A stretch of 64,000 nt of DNA from Strigamia acuminata (lineage: Eukaryota > Arthropoda > Chilopoda > Geophilomorpha > Linotaeniidae). Under the pieces are notes generated by a model, which was given only the letters and a program-made list of their open reading frames with translations, had not been told where the DNA came from and did no database searches. This document shows positions 36,246 to 48,977 of the stretch, one piece after another. The position numbers and the translations under genes are program-made. Numbering within the stretch: position 1 is the stretch's first letter; each line of letters starts with the position of its first letter. The stretch is taken from the NCBI GenBank assembly GCA_949358305.1, contig OX442315.1, positions 17,386,427 through 17,450,426 of the forward strand. Reading direction: 5' to 3'.

Positions 36246-38182
36246 ATGGCTTTGTGTAGCATCCGTAAGTTTCATTTTCGAGGAACGATTTTAAATCATT
36301 TCTAATCTTTTATCCGTATCTATAGCCAACGGTTTTCAAGACAATGAACTGACCGATGAATTCATGGAAACTCCGCTTAAATTTATTGAATGGACTCCTT
36401 CTGGTGATCTGCAATTAAACAAAGACACTGCTCGCATGTTGGAGATGCTAGACACGCCTGTAGTAGTTGTGAGCATTGCAGGGAGTTACCGAACAGGCAA
36501 ATCATACCTTATGAATACCCTAGCAGGAAAAAAAAAACGGTAAAGAAAACATTCCATCATTTATTTGGCGTTTAAAATTGAAAGATTTTTACTTATTTGC
36601 GCTTTAAAAGGTTTTGAATTGGGCTCGACTGTTGAATCGCAGACGAAAGGGCTATGGATTTTCTGTCGCCCACATCCAACACTTGCTGATACTACCCTCG
36701 TTTTAATGGACACTGAGGGATTGGATGACGTAAACGTATTGAAAAAAAAATATTTTTTTTAGGTTTCAATTACTAAAGATACTTTTTCTAGGGCGACGAC
36801 AATCGTGACATGCAAATAATAGTTTTGCCGCAACCCGTAAAAAACTTTTGCACTGACGTCTTGAAGCGTCTCTCGTTGCTTTCAATTGACGAAATGAATC
36901 CAGAATTTCTGGAAAAGTGTTCGGAATTCGATCTTGAATATCAGTCGAGTGAAGAGTTTTGGACGACTCGATATGGCAAATGGCAGAAGTAAGCAGGAAA
37001 ATAGTACTTAATTGATTTTAATTTAACCTTCAATTAACTTACTAAATTTTTTTCAGTGTTTGTTGATATGGCAACTTCTTATGTTACTGCTTTAATGTCT
37101 GGAGAAATGCCTTGTGTTCAGTCTACACTCAAACTGACAGCAGAAAGAAAAAACAAAAGAATTCTCGAGGAATGTCTTGAAAAATATGAGAAATGTATGG
37201 TTCAATTAAACTTTCCCTTAAATCAAGAAGAACTCATGAATGCACACGAAGCTACAGTGGACGAAATCACTAAAAGTTACAAACGGGAAAATTATATTTG
37301 AAGAATCGGAGGATCTTGAAGATGAATTAAAAGTTTAGAAGTTCTTTAATTTATTCATTTTTAAATCGTTTTCCAAGTGTTTTAATACAATTTTTTTTAA
37401 AGAACAAGTTGGTGGACATACTTAACAGAGTACTAGTGCTCAATGAAAACTCCTCACGTGAAACATGTGAGAAAATTTTGATGGCTCTAAACGGAGTAAT
37501 TTGTCAGAAAATGATGCAAAATACCTACCTGTGTCCTGGTGGCTACGATTTGTACACGACTGATGTTAACCAATTGAAGCAGAAATATAATTCCATGCAA
37601 CGTAAAGGTGTTAAGGTAAATTCCATTTTGGCCAGTTGGTCACAACCATATGACATTTTGTATCATAAATTTTAACAATTTTAGGGCGAACAAGTTCTAC
37701 AAGAATTTATACAGAAAAAAGGCCCAGAGATGAATAACATCATTGCAATTGATAAACAAATGACTGCTGTCAAAATCAGAGAAGAAGGTAAAATTAAAAA
37801 TCAAAATTTAATCCAACTTTTGGATTAATGTTTTATCAATCAATGTTTAGCTGACAAAAAACTACGGGAAGAAATCGAGTGGCACAATAAACAACTGCGC
37901 GATGAAGCGGAAGCAGCGAGGAAAAGGAATGAAGCAATCCAGAGACAAATAGAGGAAACTCGACAGCAAATGGAAATAGAGGCTAATAATCGTGCGGAGA
38001 AACAACGCCAGCAATATGAAGCAGACAAACTCGCAAGGGAACAGCGAGAACAGCGAGCACAGCAAGCACAGCAAGCACAGCAAGCTGCTGAGTCTGAACG
38101 ATTGAGACAACAAATTGCCAGTATGGCGAATGCTCCGCCAACTGTCATTTATCGCACGAAAAGAGAATGTGTTATTTCTTAA
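36246..38182 (+). pseudogene. decayed guanylate-binding protein, GBP copy 3
   Basis: Exon positions follow copy 2: 36246-36264, 36326-36539, 36611-36735, 36792-36988 (old exons 4 and 5 fused), 37057-37332, 37403-37615, 37685-37787, 37851-38182. Lesions: (1) one extra A in a run of A at the end of exon 2 shifts the frame; (2) a deletion joins exon 4 at MQIIVL directly to PQPVKNFC of exon 5, removing intron 4 and the G4 TVRD motif; (3) an 8-bp deletion in the same exon shifts the frame to a stop; (4) exon 6 is 1 bp longer (276 against 275) and stops early. The P-loop GSYRTGKS, G3 DTEGLDD, coiled coil and CaaX CVIS survive. As read it cannot make a normal GBP. Lesions 1 and 4 involve single bases near homopolymers and could be sequencing errors; 2 and 3 cannot. 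Confidence 0.85.
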
Positions 38183-39063
38183 ATCCAAAAACTTATTTTT
38201 ATCCATAATTAGAAAGTTTACTGTTACCGTAGTTATTATATTCACTCATTTGATATTACAAATTTTGACATTTTATTGTCATGATTTCATGTAATCAACG
38301 TTTATCTATGTACGCTAAAGACTAATATAATAATCGCGTAAACTTCAAGCATCATCCTAGCACATCTTCTTTTCAAATTTATTAAACTGAAAAGTTCATC
38401 TAGGGTTACTTTTTGCAAAATAATGCGGAAATCAGATTGTCTGTTTGATATAGCTTGTGCAACAGCATCTGCCATTTTTGATGCGTGTTGTGCGTGTAAC
38501 TATTTATTGCAATACGAGAACCATAAAATTTGGGCGCAAGGTAAATTAAAGCAGTAATCTCATAAGCAATAAACTTTAACATCCACTCTATCCTCTTAGA
38601 AGGTAAGATAAAAATATTATTACGACCTTTTCAACGATGGTTTTCGAAAACTACATTACGATGAAAGAAATCAAACATCTTTTCACGGTATTTGTATTAG
38701 AATAAGTCGATTTTATTGTATTTCTTTTACTATGAATAGCCGTCATTATTGTTTACAAGGCGTGTGGTTTAATCTTCTCTTATAAAAATTAACAATTCTT
38801 GTAAAATTACAGCAGATGTTTTCAAAACAAATGAGTTTTTGTTTAAAAAAACGTAACTATAAACAGCAAAAACTGTATTATTGATTGATCACCATTGCCA
38901 GGATATATAGCATCGATCGTTCCCAACTCCCACCCACTTCTTTTGTTAAGAGTTCACTTTTTTAACTGCATCTACGTTCTACGTAGTTCCTGCTATGAAA
39001 CTGAATTATGACATGTTTGTGCCAATCAATGATGTTGACATGGGAACTCGTTTCTCTTCTTCA
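38183..39063. other. intergenic, between GBP copy 3 and coiled-coil gene
   Basis: Convergent 3' flanks, AT-rich. I see no gene, repeat or RNA in it. Confidence 0.5.
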
Positions 39064-42000
39064 TCATGTAAGTTTTTGCAAAGCTGTAACTGCTGCTCTC
39101 AGTGCTTTTTGTCCACTTTCCAGCCCTCTGCGCATGCGCCGTTGATCAAGTTTGCTTCTGAGACTACTGGCTGTTTGAGCTCTCATTTTGTACGAATTCG
39201 CTTGAAGTTTCGCCAAATCGCCTTTCAAATCGTATTTGTCATCGTGAAGAGAATCTAAAACCAAAACGTAAACAAAATTAAATAAAACGTCACAAAAAAA
39301 TAAAAATAAATAAATAAAAAATAATTTTTTTTTTTTTTTTTTTTTTTTTTTACCGAATTGGAAGCTATCATTTAACCCATTCGTTCCAGACTGAAATAAA
39401 ATAACAAAATGTAAACTAACTATTAAATAAATTATTATTTTTTGTATTAGAATACCTGTGCTGGTCGCTTAATAAAAAGGTTTTCAAATCCCATTTTGAT
39501 CTCGGTGTCACTGTCACTATCCATTCCACTATCGACTGTAAAGTGAGACACAACATTATCGATTTTACCATCACCGTAAGTCTAATCAAACTAAAAGTTT
39601 TCTCTTTTTGCCATCCTTACTCGGAAAGGGATCTTTGCCATGCAATCTGTGAATTTTTTTCCGAACTAAATGCAGCCTTTCTTTTCGAAGCGCCTGCGCA
39701 GTTCTTCTAACTTCTGCACTAACTTCGGTTAAATCTCTCTGCATACTTGTGTTGAGTACTTGATCGAACCAGTGCATAAGAATAAGTGCTCGAAGGTAAG
39801 TTTCCGAATAGGGTTGATGGTGCTCTTCGAGGAGTCCCATTGGTTCCAACATATCAGCGAACGTTTCCAAGGGAACCTTTGAAAACAAAATTTAAAAAAA
39901 AAAATAATAATAAAAAAAAAAAAATCAACCAAAATTGAATTATAGAGAAAATACTTCGTTCAATTTTCGAAGGTTTTCGGCCGTTGCTAAGGGGAAGTTT
40001 GGTGGCAATTCTCCAAATTCAACGTCTTGTATTTTCTTATTCACTTTGAAGGCGTTCGGTGGTTTTGAAAAATCGTCCATTGTATATTTTACTTCTACAT
40101 TTCTGCATGAATAAAACAGAAAATATAATATATTTATGTATCGCCACATTTAAATTACAAATGTAATCTCACATGGTTGGCACGGACGGTAGATCCTTCC
40201 ATTGCTGCACAGCTTCCGCCATCTGTCGACACGAAAATTCCAGAAGCATCTGCGATTCCTGCCATCTGGCAGCAGCCATTTCCAGTTGTTGTTGTTTTCG
40301 TTCTGATTCACTCAATTCACCTTCCAAACGCCGAAGATCTTGAGAAGCCGAACTCGAACTAAATAAATCAGCTTGAAAAACAAAATGACAAAAACAGACA
40401 GCTTAAAATAGGTGGATTTAACTCGTAATGGAAAACTTGTGTCTTTACTCCTTAAACATTTGCCAGAAGTGTCACACAAAATGTTAAAAACAAACAAACA
40501 AACAAACAAACAAACAAATCATTCCGACCGATCAAAACAACTTTAGTTTTATGTCTCTATCATTAAGGTTACTGCTTGATTACATTATCAGAGCAGAAGC
40601 GTCTGAACTTAGGTTCAACCACGTGTGAGTGTCACATTTGCATAAACGAGTTCGAAGATAACTCGGCCAGCTAGAGCGGCGCACTGAGAGAGAAAAGGAA
40701 AGGATGATATCACAACAGCAGAGTGAGACATTAACATAATCTCTTCACCTAAATTTACTCATCAAGGCTTCACTAATGGGCTTACATCATAATCTAAATA
40801 TAATGACAATAAATCAGATTCGCAGGAAATGAGTTTATCAAGATGTTCGTAATATCGTAAAGAAAGTATGACACTGGTTTTCAATTCGTATAAAAATAAA
40901 ATTACTTTCCGTGGCTGTATGAAAGAAAATCCTGAATAACAGCGTCCGATTCGGACTATGGTAAAGCTTCGTTAAAGCCATACGTACATATAGAACTTTA
41001 AATATTGCTATTGCTTTGTCAGAGAAAGAATCCATTGTTTATGCGATGACAACTGTATTTTACTGTCATTTTAAATACGTAGCAACAATAACATGTAACG
41101 AAGAGTAACCATGACAACAAAACAGTAGCACCACCTTTTCACGCAAAGCATAATATCCAACAAATGAGATTTATAGAAATTTAGGTTTTCTAAATAAAAA
41201 ATGGCTGAAGCGTGTGCCAGAAATTCAATCATGTCAACAACAAAAGCACTACACAGTAATATATATATAACACGAATCCAAGGATCCATCATGTACAAAT
41301 AAATGTAGTATATATATATATAGAGACCTTTGAGGATTTAAGGGGCCTCCACCTAAACCCATTCAGTGAACTTGAGTATTAAATTGCAATCCTTAATGAA
41401 ATGACAAAACTATCATTCCAATTAACCGCTATTCATTATCCAATTCCTAGTGATGATGATAAATTAGATTGAAAAGATTTTTTTTTTCTTTTTCAAAAAA
41501 ATGATGCCAGACCATGCATTTAATTTGATCGACAACCTTAACGAAGCGCACAGCTTTCACCTCCATATGGTGCCATGTTTGTCAATCAATCGTTCACCAA
41601 CACACCTCTCTCAATCATCAATTTCAATTACCGAAAATTCAATAATGAAAAATTCATTTAGATAACTCACCTAAGTGTTGATCCAACCGAAGATACAGAT
41701 CCAACAAATGTGCCGCCTGGGCATTTAAATCATTCACTTCACGTACGAGTGTTTTGAGTTTTTTCCGTCTTTTCGTAACTTCTTTAGTAACGATCTCCTA
41801 AAAAATGAAATAAACAAAAATGTCGCTTTATTAAATTCGCTCCTAAATCAATACACGCACGAACCAATGCGTATTGCAGGTCTTTTTCATCGCCGGCATT
41901 TTCGCCTTTCTGAATAACCTGCTCCAACCGGCGTAGTATTTTTTCATCTTTGATGATGCGATTTTGCAGGACCCATTCGTCCTCGTATTCTTTGTTCTTT

Positions 42001-44880
42001 TTGTTGTTGCCGTTATTCCTTGAATGCACCTCGCCGCCTTTTTTCCCTTCACTGTATAAACAAAGCATACAAGCAAAGAAATTCAATTTTAAACTCCATC
42101 AACCTCATCTTCTCCAGTGCCTCGTTTAGATCCGAAATATTTTCTTGTTTAAACTTTGACGCACTAAATTCACAACACAAACAAAATCCCCGAGGAGAAG
42201 TTTGGCACAATTTCGGTGAGAAATTACGGGACAAGCTAATAAAGAAGGAAATGCACCACGAAATCAAATCTCAGAAATAAACTTCCTCGTTAAAAAAAGC
42301 AAAAAATAAATCGAAAACAAAGACAAAAAAAAAGTGCTTTGTTGATACAATTCGAGATAAGGTTTAAAACGATCAATGCAACGTACGAGGGAAACGTCAA
42401 CAAGCGTGACCGTTGTCTTCTCGCACACCTTATCTCGTCCAAAGAATCGATTGAGTAGTGGGTCGAACGTGAGCAGGATCTCGGTCGGATTTCCAACGAG
42501 TTTGGGAATTATTTATTACGAGTGCACAACACAACTTTAGTTTACAAAATAATAGCTTTCGGAGCAGGTGTGTCACGATTGATTACGCTCAGGAAGGGCT
42601 TATTTGGGGTGCCGTTCGTACAAGTGCGTTTCAGATTTCCTAAGTAGAAAAGGAGATGCTTGTTAGAATATAGATGAAAAAAACAAAAAAAAACAAAGAG
42701 AAGGAAACCATTCATCTCAACATGACGTGAATTCTCATGAGTTTAATTTTTTTTTTATCCCATAACTGAGAAAAGTTGTTATTCATTCACAAAGCGAAAT
42801 GAAATTTTTATAGTTAAAAAGCACCGCCATGCGCTTCTCTGCATAGCTTCAAACTTACCAGCTGTGCCGTGCAGTGCAGTGACGCTTTTTATTCATGCTT
42901 TTTCTTCTCTTTTTTCTTTAAAATCATGAAAACCAATATACCTTTTCACTTTATTTACGTAAAAAAAAAAAAAAAAAAAAAATATTACCGTAAGCCTAAT
43001 TCTCATGGATTATTTCGACAAAAACATCAACTTGAATTTTTTTTCACCTTTAAAATGTTGTATACGATTATTCCCCCGGTTAATTCTACTAAAATCTTCC
43101 TTTGGCCTTGCAATCTTGCTTTTACCGTCGTTTTATTTCTCTAAAAATCTAATTTTCTTTCTATGTCACTGTCACTTCGTCCCATCCCCCGCGAATTTGT
43201 TTTACCCTAATTACAGACCACTAACATTGCATCAAAAACACGCCATCCACTTTATTTTCTTTGAAAACCTTTGAGTCTTTTATCGCATGGCCTTCATCAG
43301 ACGACATGGGGTTTACATAAATTTAAAAGACCAAAAAATGTAAGAAATATCCCTCCCCACACCCCCTCCTTCATAATATCAAAATTTTAATTTCATCTGA
43401 ATTTTAACCTTAATCCTTTTAAATTTCCAATGTCTTGTTTAAAAAAAAAAATTCTTTTTCATTTTTATTCACCTTTATCGTTTTCTTTTCTTTTTTCAAA
43501 CTTACAGTCTTTGCGTTAAGCTTTTCTGCCGTTCCTCCAATTCGTGCACATCATCCGCAAGTGTCCTCAATTCATCCACCTTGACCTCAAGTCGTTGCAG
43601 GACCCTCCTTCTCTCCAGCGCTTGAATCAGCCGTTCGAGTCGTATATATTCTTCAAGCATTTCTTCCTCCAGGACCACTTGGTTGCCCCATGGTAATTTA
43701 GTGTCAGGCGGTTGATATTTTGCGGGGGAGTGGAGCTGCATTCCCGACGTAAATTTTCGGTCGCCACTAACAGTCTAAAAAAGAAAAAAAAGAAAGAAAA
43801 AAAAAAGTGTTTTTTGCCATAAAATAAAGAAATAAATTTTCATTCTCAGAAAAAGTAGAAAGAAATAAAAACTGGCTTTCCTCCAACACATCACGGCAAT
43901 TGGCAATGCAGAAAGCAAACTTAATTAACAACCAACACGAAAAAGGTAAAAATCATAATTAAATATTATCTAAAATGGCCTTGCGCTGGTTAAAACTTGG
44001 TCGATATCGACAAGTGTTAGTGCTCTCATTTTCATAACAACTTATTCGAAATATTTTAATCCGTAGAGCGAGAAAAAAAAATGCGAGTAATTTTGTAAAA
44101 AGCTAATTTTCTATTCCCAAGTAAGACTTAATTCATTATTTATACAAATACTTGCTCATGTCTTGACTCAATGAGATATCGATTAGATGCATCAGTGGCT
44201 AAGTGGACTTGGTTACCATAGTAACAACAAAACATTAGATATCGTGTGTATTGTATGACCGCTTTTTGCACTTTATAAAAATGAATAAAGCATCAAAAAT
44301 CACTTTTGTTCCAAATCGATTGAGACAATATTGAGAATTTCATGCAGAATTTTCGAAACGTACTTGTGATCATGAAAAAGTAAACAACTTATTTTATTCT
44401 CGTCTCGTTTTCTATTATTCCATGAACGGAAGCGATAGGAGAAAGAGCGAGCGGGTCGATTGTAAAAACAAATAACAAACCCTTACTCCATCGATCTGAA
44501 TACGGTACATACCCTTGAAAATTAAGCACTAAACTAAAACGGAGCAATTCAAATAACGTAGAGTTGATGTACTCAAACATTTACATAGAACCAATTAAAA
44601 TTTCACACAAAGAGCAAGAAAAAATGGCGAAAATTGCAATTTTTCCGCATTAAAAGTGCAAATTTCACAACCCATAACGTAAAATTTAAAAAGAAATAGA
44701 AACTGAGTAATTATACAAATCGATTTCACTTAAAATTAATGAAAATGGAAATTAGATTTTAAAAAATCTACTTACGTAAAGTTCATTTTTTTTCTCGGGG
44801 TCGTATTCCTCTCCGTCATCTAAATAGTCGTCATCTTCGTCACTTTCGCCACTCCGTGGTCTGCTCTTAGCGCAACCCAT
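39064..44880 (-). CDS. coiled-coil protein with N-myristoylation-type start, unknown family
   Basis: Eleven exons join in frame: 44776-44880, 43506-43774, 42104-42163, 41865-42051, 41671-41797, 40173-40371, 39955-40102, 39621-39876, 39456-39535, 39354-39390, 39064-39254 (1659 nt, 552 aa). The start MGCAKSRPRSGESDEDDD has Gly2 and Cys3, typical of myristoylation/palmitoylation and membrane anchoring. Long coiled-coil segments follow (EEEMLEEYIRLERLIQALE, DEKILRRLEQVIQKGEN, KRRKKLKTLVREVNDLN, RRLEGELSESERKQQQLEM). A more globular stretch contains TAENLRKLNEVPLETFADML and YLRALILMHWFDQVL. The C-terminus is basic (QRRMRRGLESGQKALR). I do not recognise the family. The donor of exon 4 (TTG|GTTCGT) is weak and chosen for phase; the other junctions are good. 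Confidence 0.75.
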
Positions 44881-47240
44881 GACGATCGAGTTTCGGTTTT
44901 AAATTTGCCGAATTTTGAAGAACTAGAGTCTTAATCTTTGGCTTATCATGCCGATGGTTTCACCGTTGGTCGCCATCCGCTACTTTCTGTGGCCGTAGAC
45001 GGTGATAGACAAGTTATTAGCATTTACCGCAATAGTCATAGCAACAGGTAAACATTGGTCACGTGAGCAATGTTTGGTCAACAAGTTCTAAGTTAGGCGA
45101 TCCGTTTGCTAAAAGTTTTTATTGTCCATGTCCCCATGGTTACAAAACGGCAAAAAACATTTTCAAAAGTTTGCTATTCAATAAAAAATTACAGCCAAGG
45201 AATTTTTTTACGGCTTTAGAATTATATGAATAAGTAATTTAATTTATTAAATAAAATTATATAAAGAAGAAATTACTATTTGCATCAGACCGAAAAATTG
45301 ATTATACATAAATTTGAGCGATTGTGATCTGAGATTGTTTACTTTTGTAATAAAAATAATGAATAATAATACCGTAATAATAATAATTATATTTTTTTAA
45401 ATAACAGTAACTATGCGTTATTTCTAATTTAATTAATTTTTATTTTATTTAAGTTTACCGGTATTTCATTTTTAATTTTGTTTGTTTTTCTGCAATCTAT
45501 GTCCATAAATTATTAAACGACTTGCATTTCCCAACGAGTTCTATTATTTATATCTTCTATAGATTTTGGAAAGGAAAATGACGCAAATCTTAACTGAATT
45601 TTAAAAGTTATACAGGTGTTTTAATATCTTAAAAAAAATTTAAAATTTAAAATTAAAAAAACTTCCACTTTATCCGACATTTTCGATTTTTGTTAAATTC
45701 ACGTTAAGTTTCATCCATCATTAAAATTTCAATTTAAGTTCAAATTCGATTATGATTACATCATCAAATTAGATTTACATCATAATTTGGCCCAAAAATC
45801 CATAATAAAAACGACAAAACAAAATTGGATATCATCATTTTCCTACGATAATGTCGTATTATTACAAAGATCGAAAAAAATTGGATATCAATACATCACT
45901 TTACTAGTACGACGTTGGAGTGTTCGGACTCCATCTTGTTTTTATGATAATTCCTAACGAGCATGCATCTGCAGGACCACCTGTAAAAAATGTTAATAAA
46001 ATCACTTACCTGATGGCTGCTTCTTTTCGATCCTGACTTACATCAACTTTAATCATTTGCATCAAGTAAGAGTAACACCATTAGAGGTCACATTAGTACA
46101 AAACTTTAAGTCAGACTCACCGATTATTGATATATAAATGAAATAATTCTTACTTGATCTAATCAGAATATGGTATAACATAAACTAAAACACAAACACA
46201 AGACAAATTTCTCCATTTGCTAATAAAAAAAACCATTTAATGAAACTGTTGCTCTTCAAAGTGTCAAAATTGAATACAGAAATGTCATTTAATTTTTTTT
46301 CTAGATGTTGAAGGGAGTTAAAAAGCTCACAGCAAACCTTTCATTACATCAGCAATTTGCATAAAACAATTTCGTTTTTTTAACTTTTAAGATAAAACCA
46401 ACGCTGTGTGTGCGATTTCATTTCATTAGTTTGTAAAAGCAATGAGTCTAATGCAATGCAATGCAATGCTCATTCGTTACCGGGAGAAACATGCCCTTTT
46501 CGGATTCATTTTCATACAACACTTTTTCTCCCAGCAGATAAGCACTTAAAGATAACAACTTAAGCTTTGAATTTTTCACCAGATCCATATCCAACTTTCA
46601 TAAAAGACGAAAACGGCGTATAAACACAAAACACCAGTGCGTGATACAATTTCCACATTCAAACCAATCTTTTGTATAATTTCCCACACAGAATTTAATG
46701 TTACAGTATTCAACTGTCGGTTAATTTATGATCAAATTACTTTCAACAGTCAACGCTATTGTATTCCCATTATGCGCATTTACGATTTACAGTATATCAG
46801 TATAAACATGTCACGTTTTAGCGTTTAATAACAACACAATAATGAGAAATGTTTTATTGTTCGAATTTAGAGTTTAGACCCCAAAATCTCATATACGTTA
46901 CTAACAGTATTTTAATGAGTAATTTGCGGAAAATGGAGAGCTAATTTTCTTTTATGTGTAATTCATAATTCCAGCTTTAATAAAGTCGAGTTTTGTGTTT
47001 AACCTTACATCAAAAGAGTGACACGAGACACCAGCAGGAACTGTATAATTATTACACAATTACAAATTATTTTTTATCCATTTAAATTAAAATTTTCATT
47101 TGTCACGGTCCTGGCTTGCGACAGTTTAAATGTGATCAAAGGTTTCCTCATTTTCTAAGTTCCTAAATTTAAACGAATTACTTTCGCCTCCGACTTAGTA
47201 ACAGCTCTCGTCGTAATTGAGAGTTTCGGAGTGCGCTTTC
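44881..47240. other. intergenic, 5' of coiled-coil gene
   Basis: Promoter side of the coiled-coil gene, then AT-rich sequence. I see no exon-like segments, RNA genes or structured repeats. Confidence 0.45.
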
Positions 47241-47372
47241 ATGGAGCATCGCAACGCACAAGGCATAATTCTAGCCAGAATTCTCATGGTTGTCTACATG
47301 ACCAGCACTTTATTCATATCACCCTATTTTGCGTTCACTGTAATGAAGAAAAAGCCTGTCAGTCGGTCATAA
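47241..47372 (+). CDS. possible 43-aa single-pass membrane smORF
   Basis: An uninterrupted ATG-TAA frame begins MEHRNAQG. It has one hydrophobic segment (IILARILMVVYMTSTLFISP) and a basic end KKKPVSRS, i.e. a plausible small membrane protein with a positive-inside tail. Local GC is higher than in the flanks. I recognise no family. An ORF this short can occur by chance. Confidence 0.25.
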   Translation: MEHRNAQGIILARILMVVYMTSTLFISPYFAFTVMKKKPVSRS

Positions 47373-48549
47373 TCCGCTGACATTTTTAGCCAAGACTAGT
47401 GACTTCCACTCCATTTCTGGACATTTTTACGAATTATTTGACGTCTCAATTGTTCATTTAGACTTTTAGACGCGGTTTGCTGTCAGGCACCTGCGAGCGC
47501 GTGCACCCAACGTTTGCGCGAACGTAGGAGAAGAAAATAATATTCAAAGCGCATTTGTACAGTAAGTGACGACGCCCTCCCTCAGTGAGAAACGGTATTG
47601 CAGTCTTAATTCGCGTACTATAGTTCGCCATTTTGCAAGGCTGATATCCTGCACCCAACAAATATTAGATTTCACAAACACATGCCTTTTTTTTACTGAG
47701 CTACCACCATGGTTCAGTATTAAGAGTTGCGGCGCCTTCAATCTTTTAGTTATTACAGAGTACAGACCCCTGAAAACCTAGTTTTCCTAAACCATTGTTT
47801 CCAGTTTAAATCAATTTGTTGTTGTATTGTTTGAAATATACGTTTTTTATTAAATAACAATAATTACACAGTAAATTACACAGTAAATTTGAGAAAAAAA
47901 ATTATAAATCGTCTATTTTAATTAACAGAATTAGAACTAATTAATACACAGCGAGGTATTTAGATGGAAAAAATGTTAATTGAAATAACTTTGCAAAATT
48001 GCTTCAAAATGAGCAAAACACGAAAAATGTTCTATTTCCGACCATGATGCAATGCAAGATTGCTCGCAAGGCGGAGTGCAAAATGATGCCACTGGGAGTA
48101 AAGGGATAGGCCCCGCACGGCACCGGTCGGCTAATTAATGGCGGCGAATAATATTCCAGTGCTCATTTATAAATTTATTGGTCTATTTTGAATATTAACG
48201 ATATCGTTTCTCATATTATTCAAAGGCAGTTTGTGATAAACTTAACGGAAGACGAGACGTGGCTTGTTAATAAGTAGAAATAACGCGTTTTTATTATTTC
48301 ATCACATAAAGTATCGTATTTGATTTCTGTAAGTAGGACGCAGTTTACCATTTATCCAACACCTCCAAAAATCTGGAGTATCTAGAAAGCATTTATTTAC
48401 TTTTTTATTTCTCGTAAAAAAATTATCTTATCGGAAAAATATTTGGAAACAAGTTTTATCATCTTTGGTACGAATTTTAGTGGTATTTTTTTTTGCTCAA
48501 GTTTTCAAATTACTTTATAACAGTCGCCATTAATTTTCGATCAACCGAA
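47373..48549. other. intergenic, no gene seen
   Basis: Short ORFs at 47.46-47.78 kb overlap on both strands and look like chance. Nothing else identified. Confidence 0.4.
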
Positions 48550-48977
48550 ACAGGAAGTGTAATCCCGTGCCAGACACAACTTCCTGTTTGCTATTTTTTC
48601 TACCACGCATGCGCTCGTTCTTTTTTTTTATTTCGCACATCAAATTAATTTTTCGTTTAAATTCCAACATCGTTAATTTTTTTTTACCCATTTTGAATTG
48701 TAAAAATTGAATAAACAAACAAACACAAAACCGGAAGTGTCATTTCTCTTATCCAGCACAGCACAACAAATAAAATATCCATAATGCATCAGTTGGCAGA
48801 GTGAGGATAGCTTTGTCTATGGAAAATTAACGATTTTATTTTTAAAAAATGGAGAAAACAAACCGAAATTCAAATTTTCTACGTCTCATCACTCATCAGA
48901 GACAGAGATTTATAGCACACACACACAGACTGCGAGCTGATGAATTGTGGGTAAATAGCCAGCGTTAACAGGAAGTG
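48550..48977. promoter_or_regulatory. cluster of ETS-type GGAAGT sites
   Basis: Four ETS-like sites within 430 bp: ACAGGAAGT at 48550, the inverted ACTTCCTGT at 48579-48587, ACCGGAAGTG at 48730, and ACAGGAAGTG at 48968. They lie in otherwise featureless DNA and may mark an enhancer or a promoter of an unannotated transcript. Motif evidence only. Confidence 0.3.
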
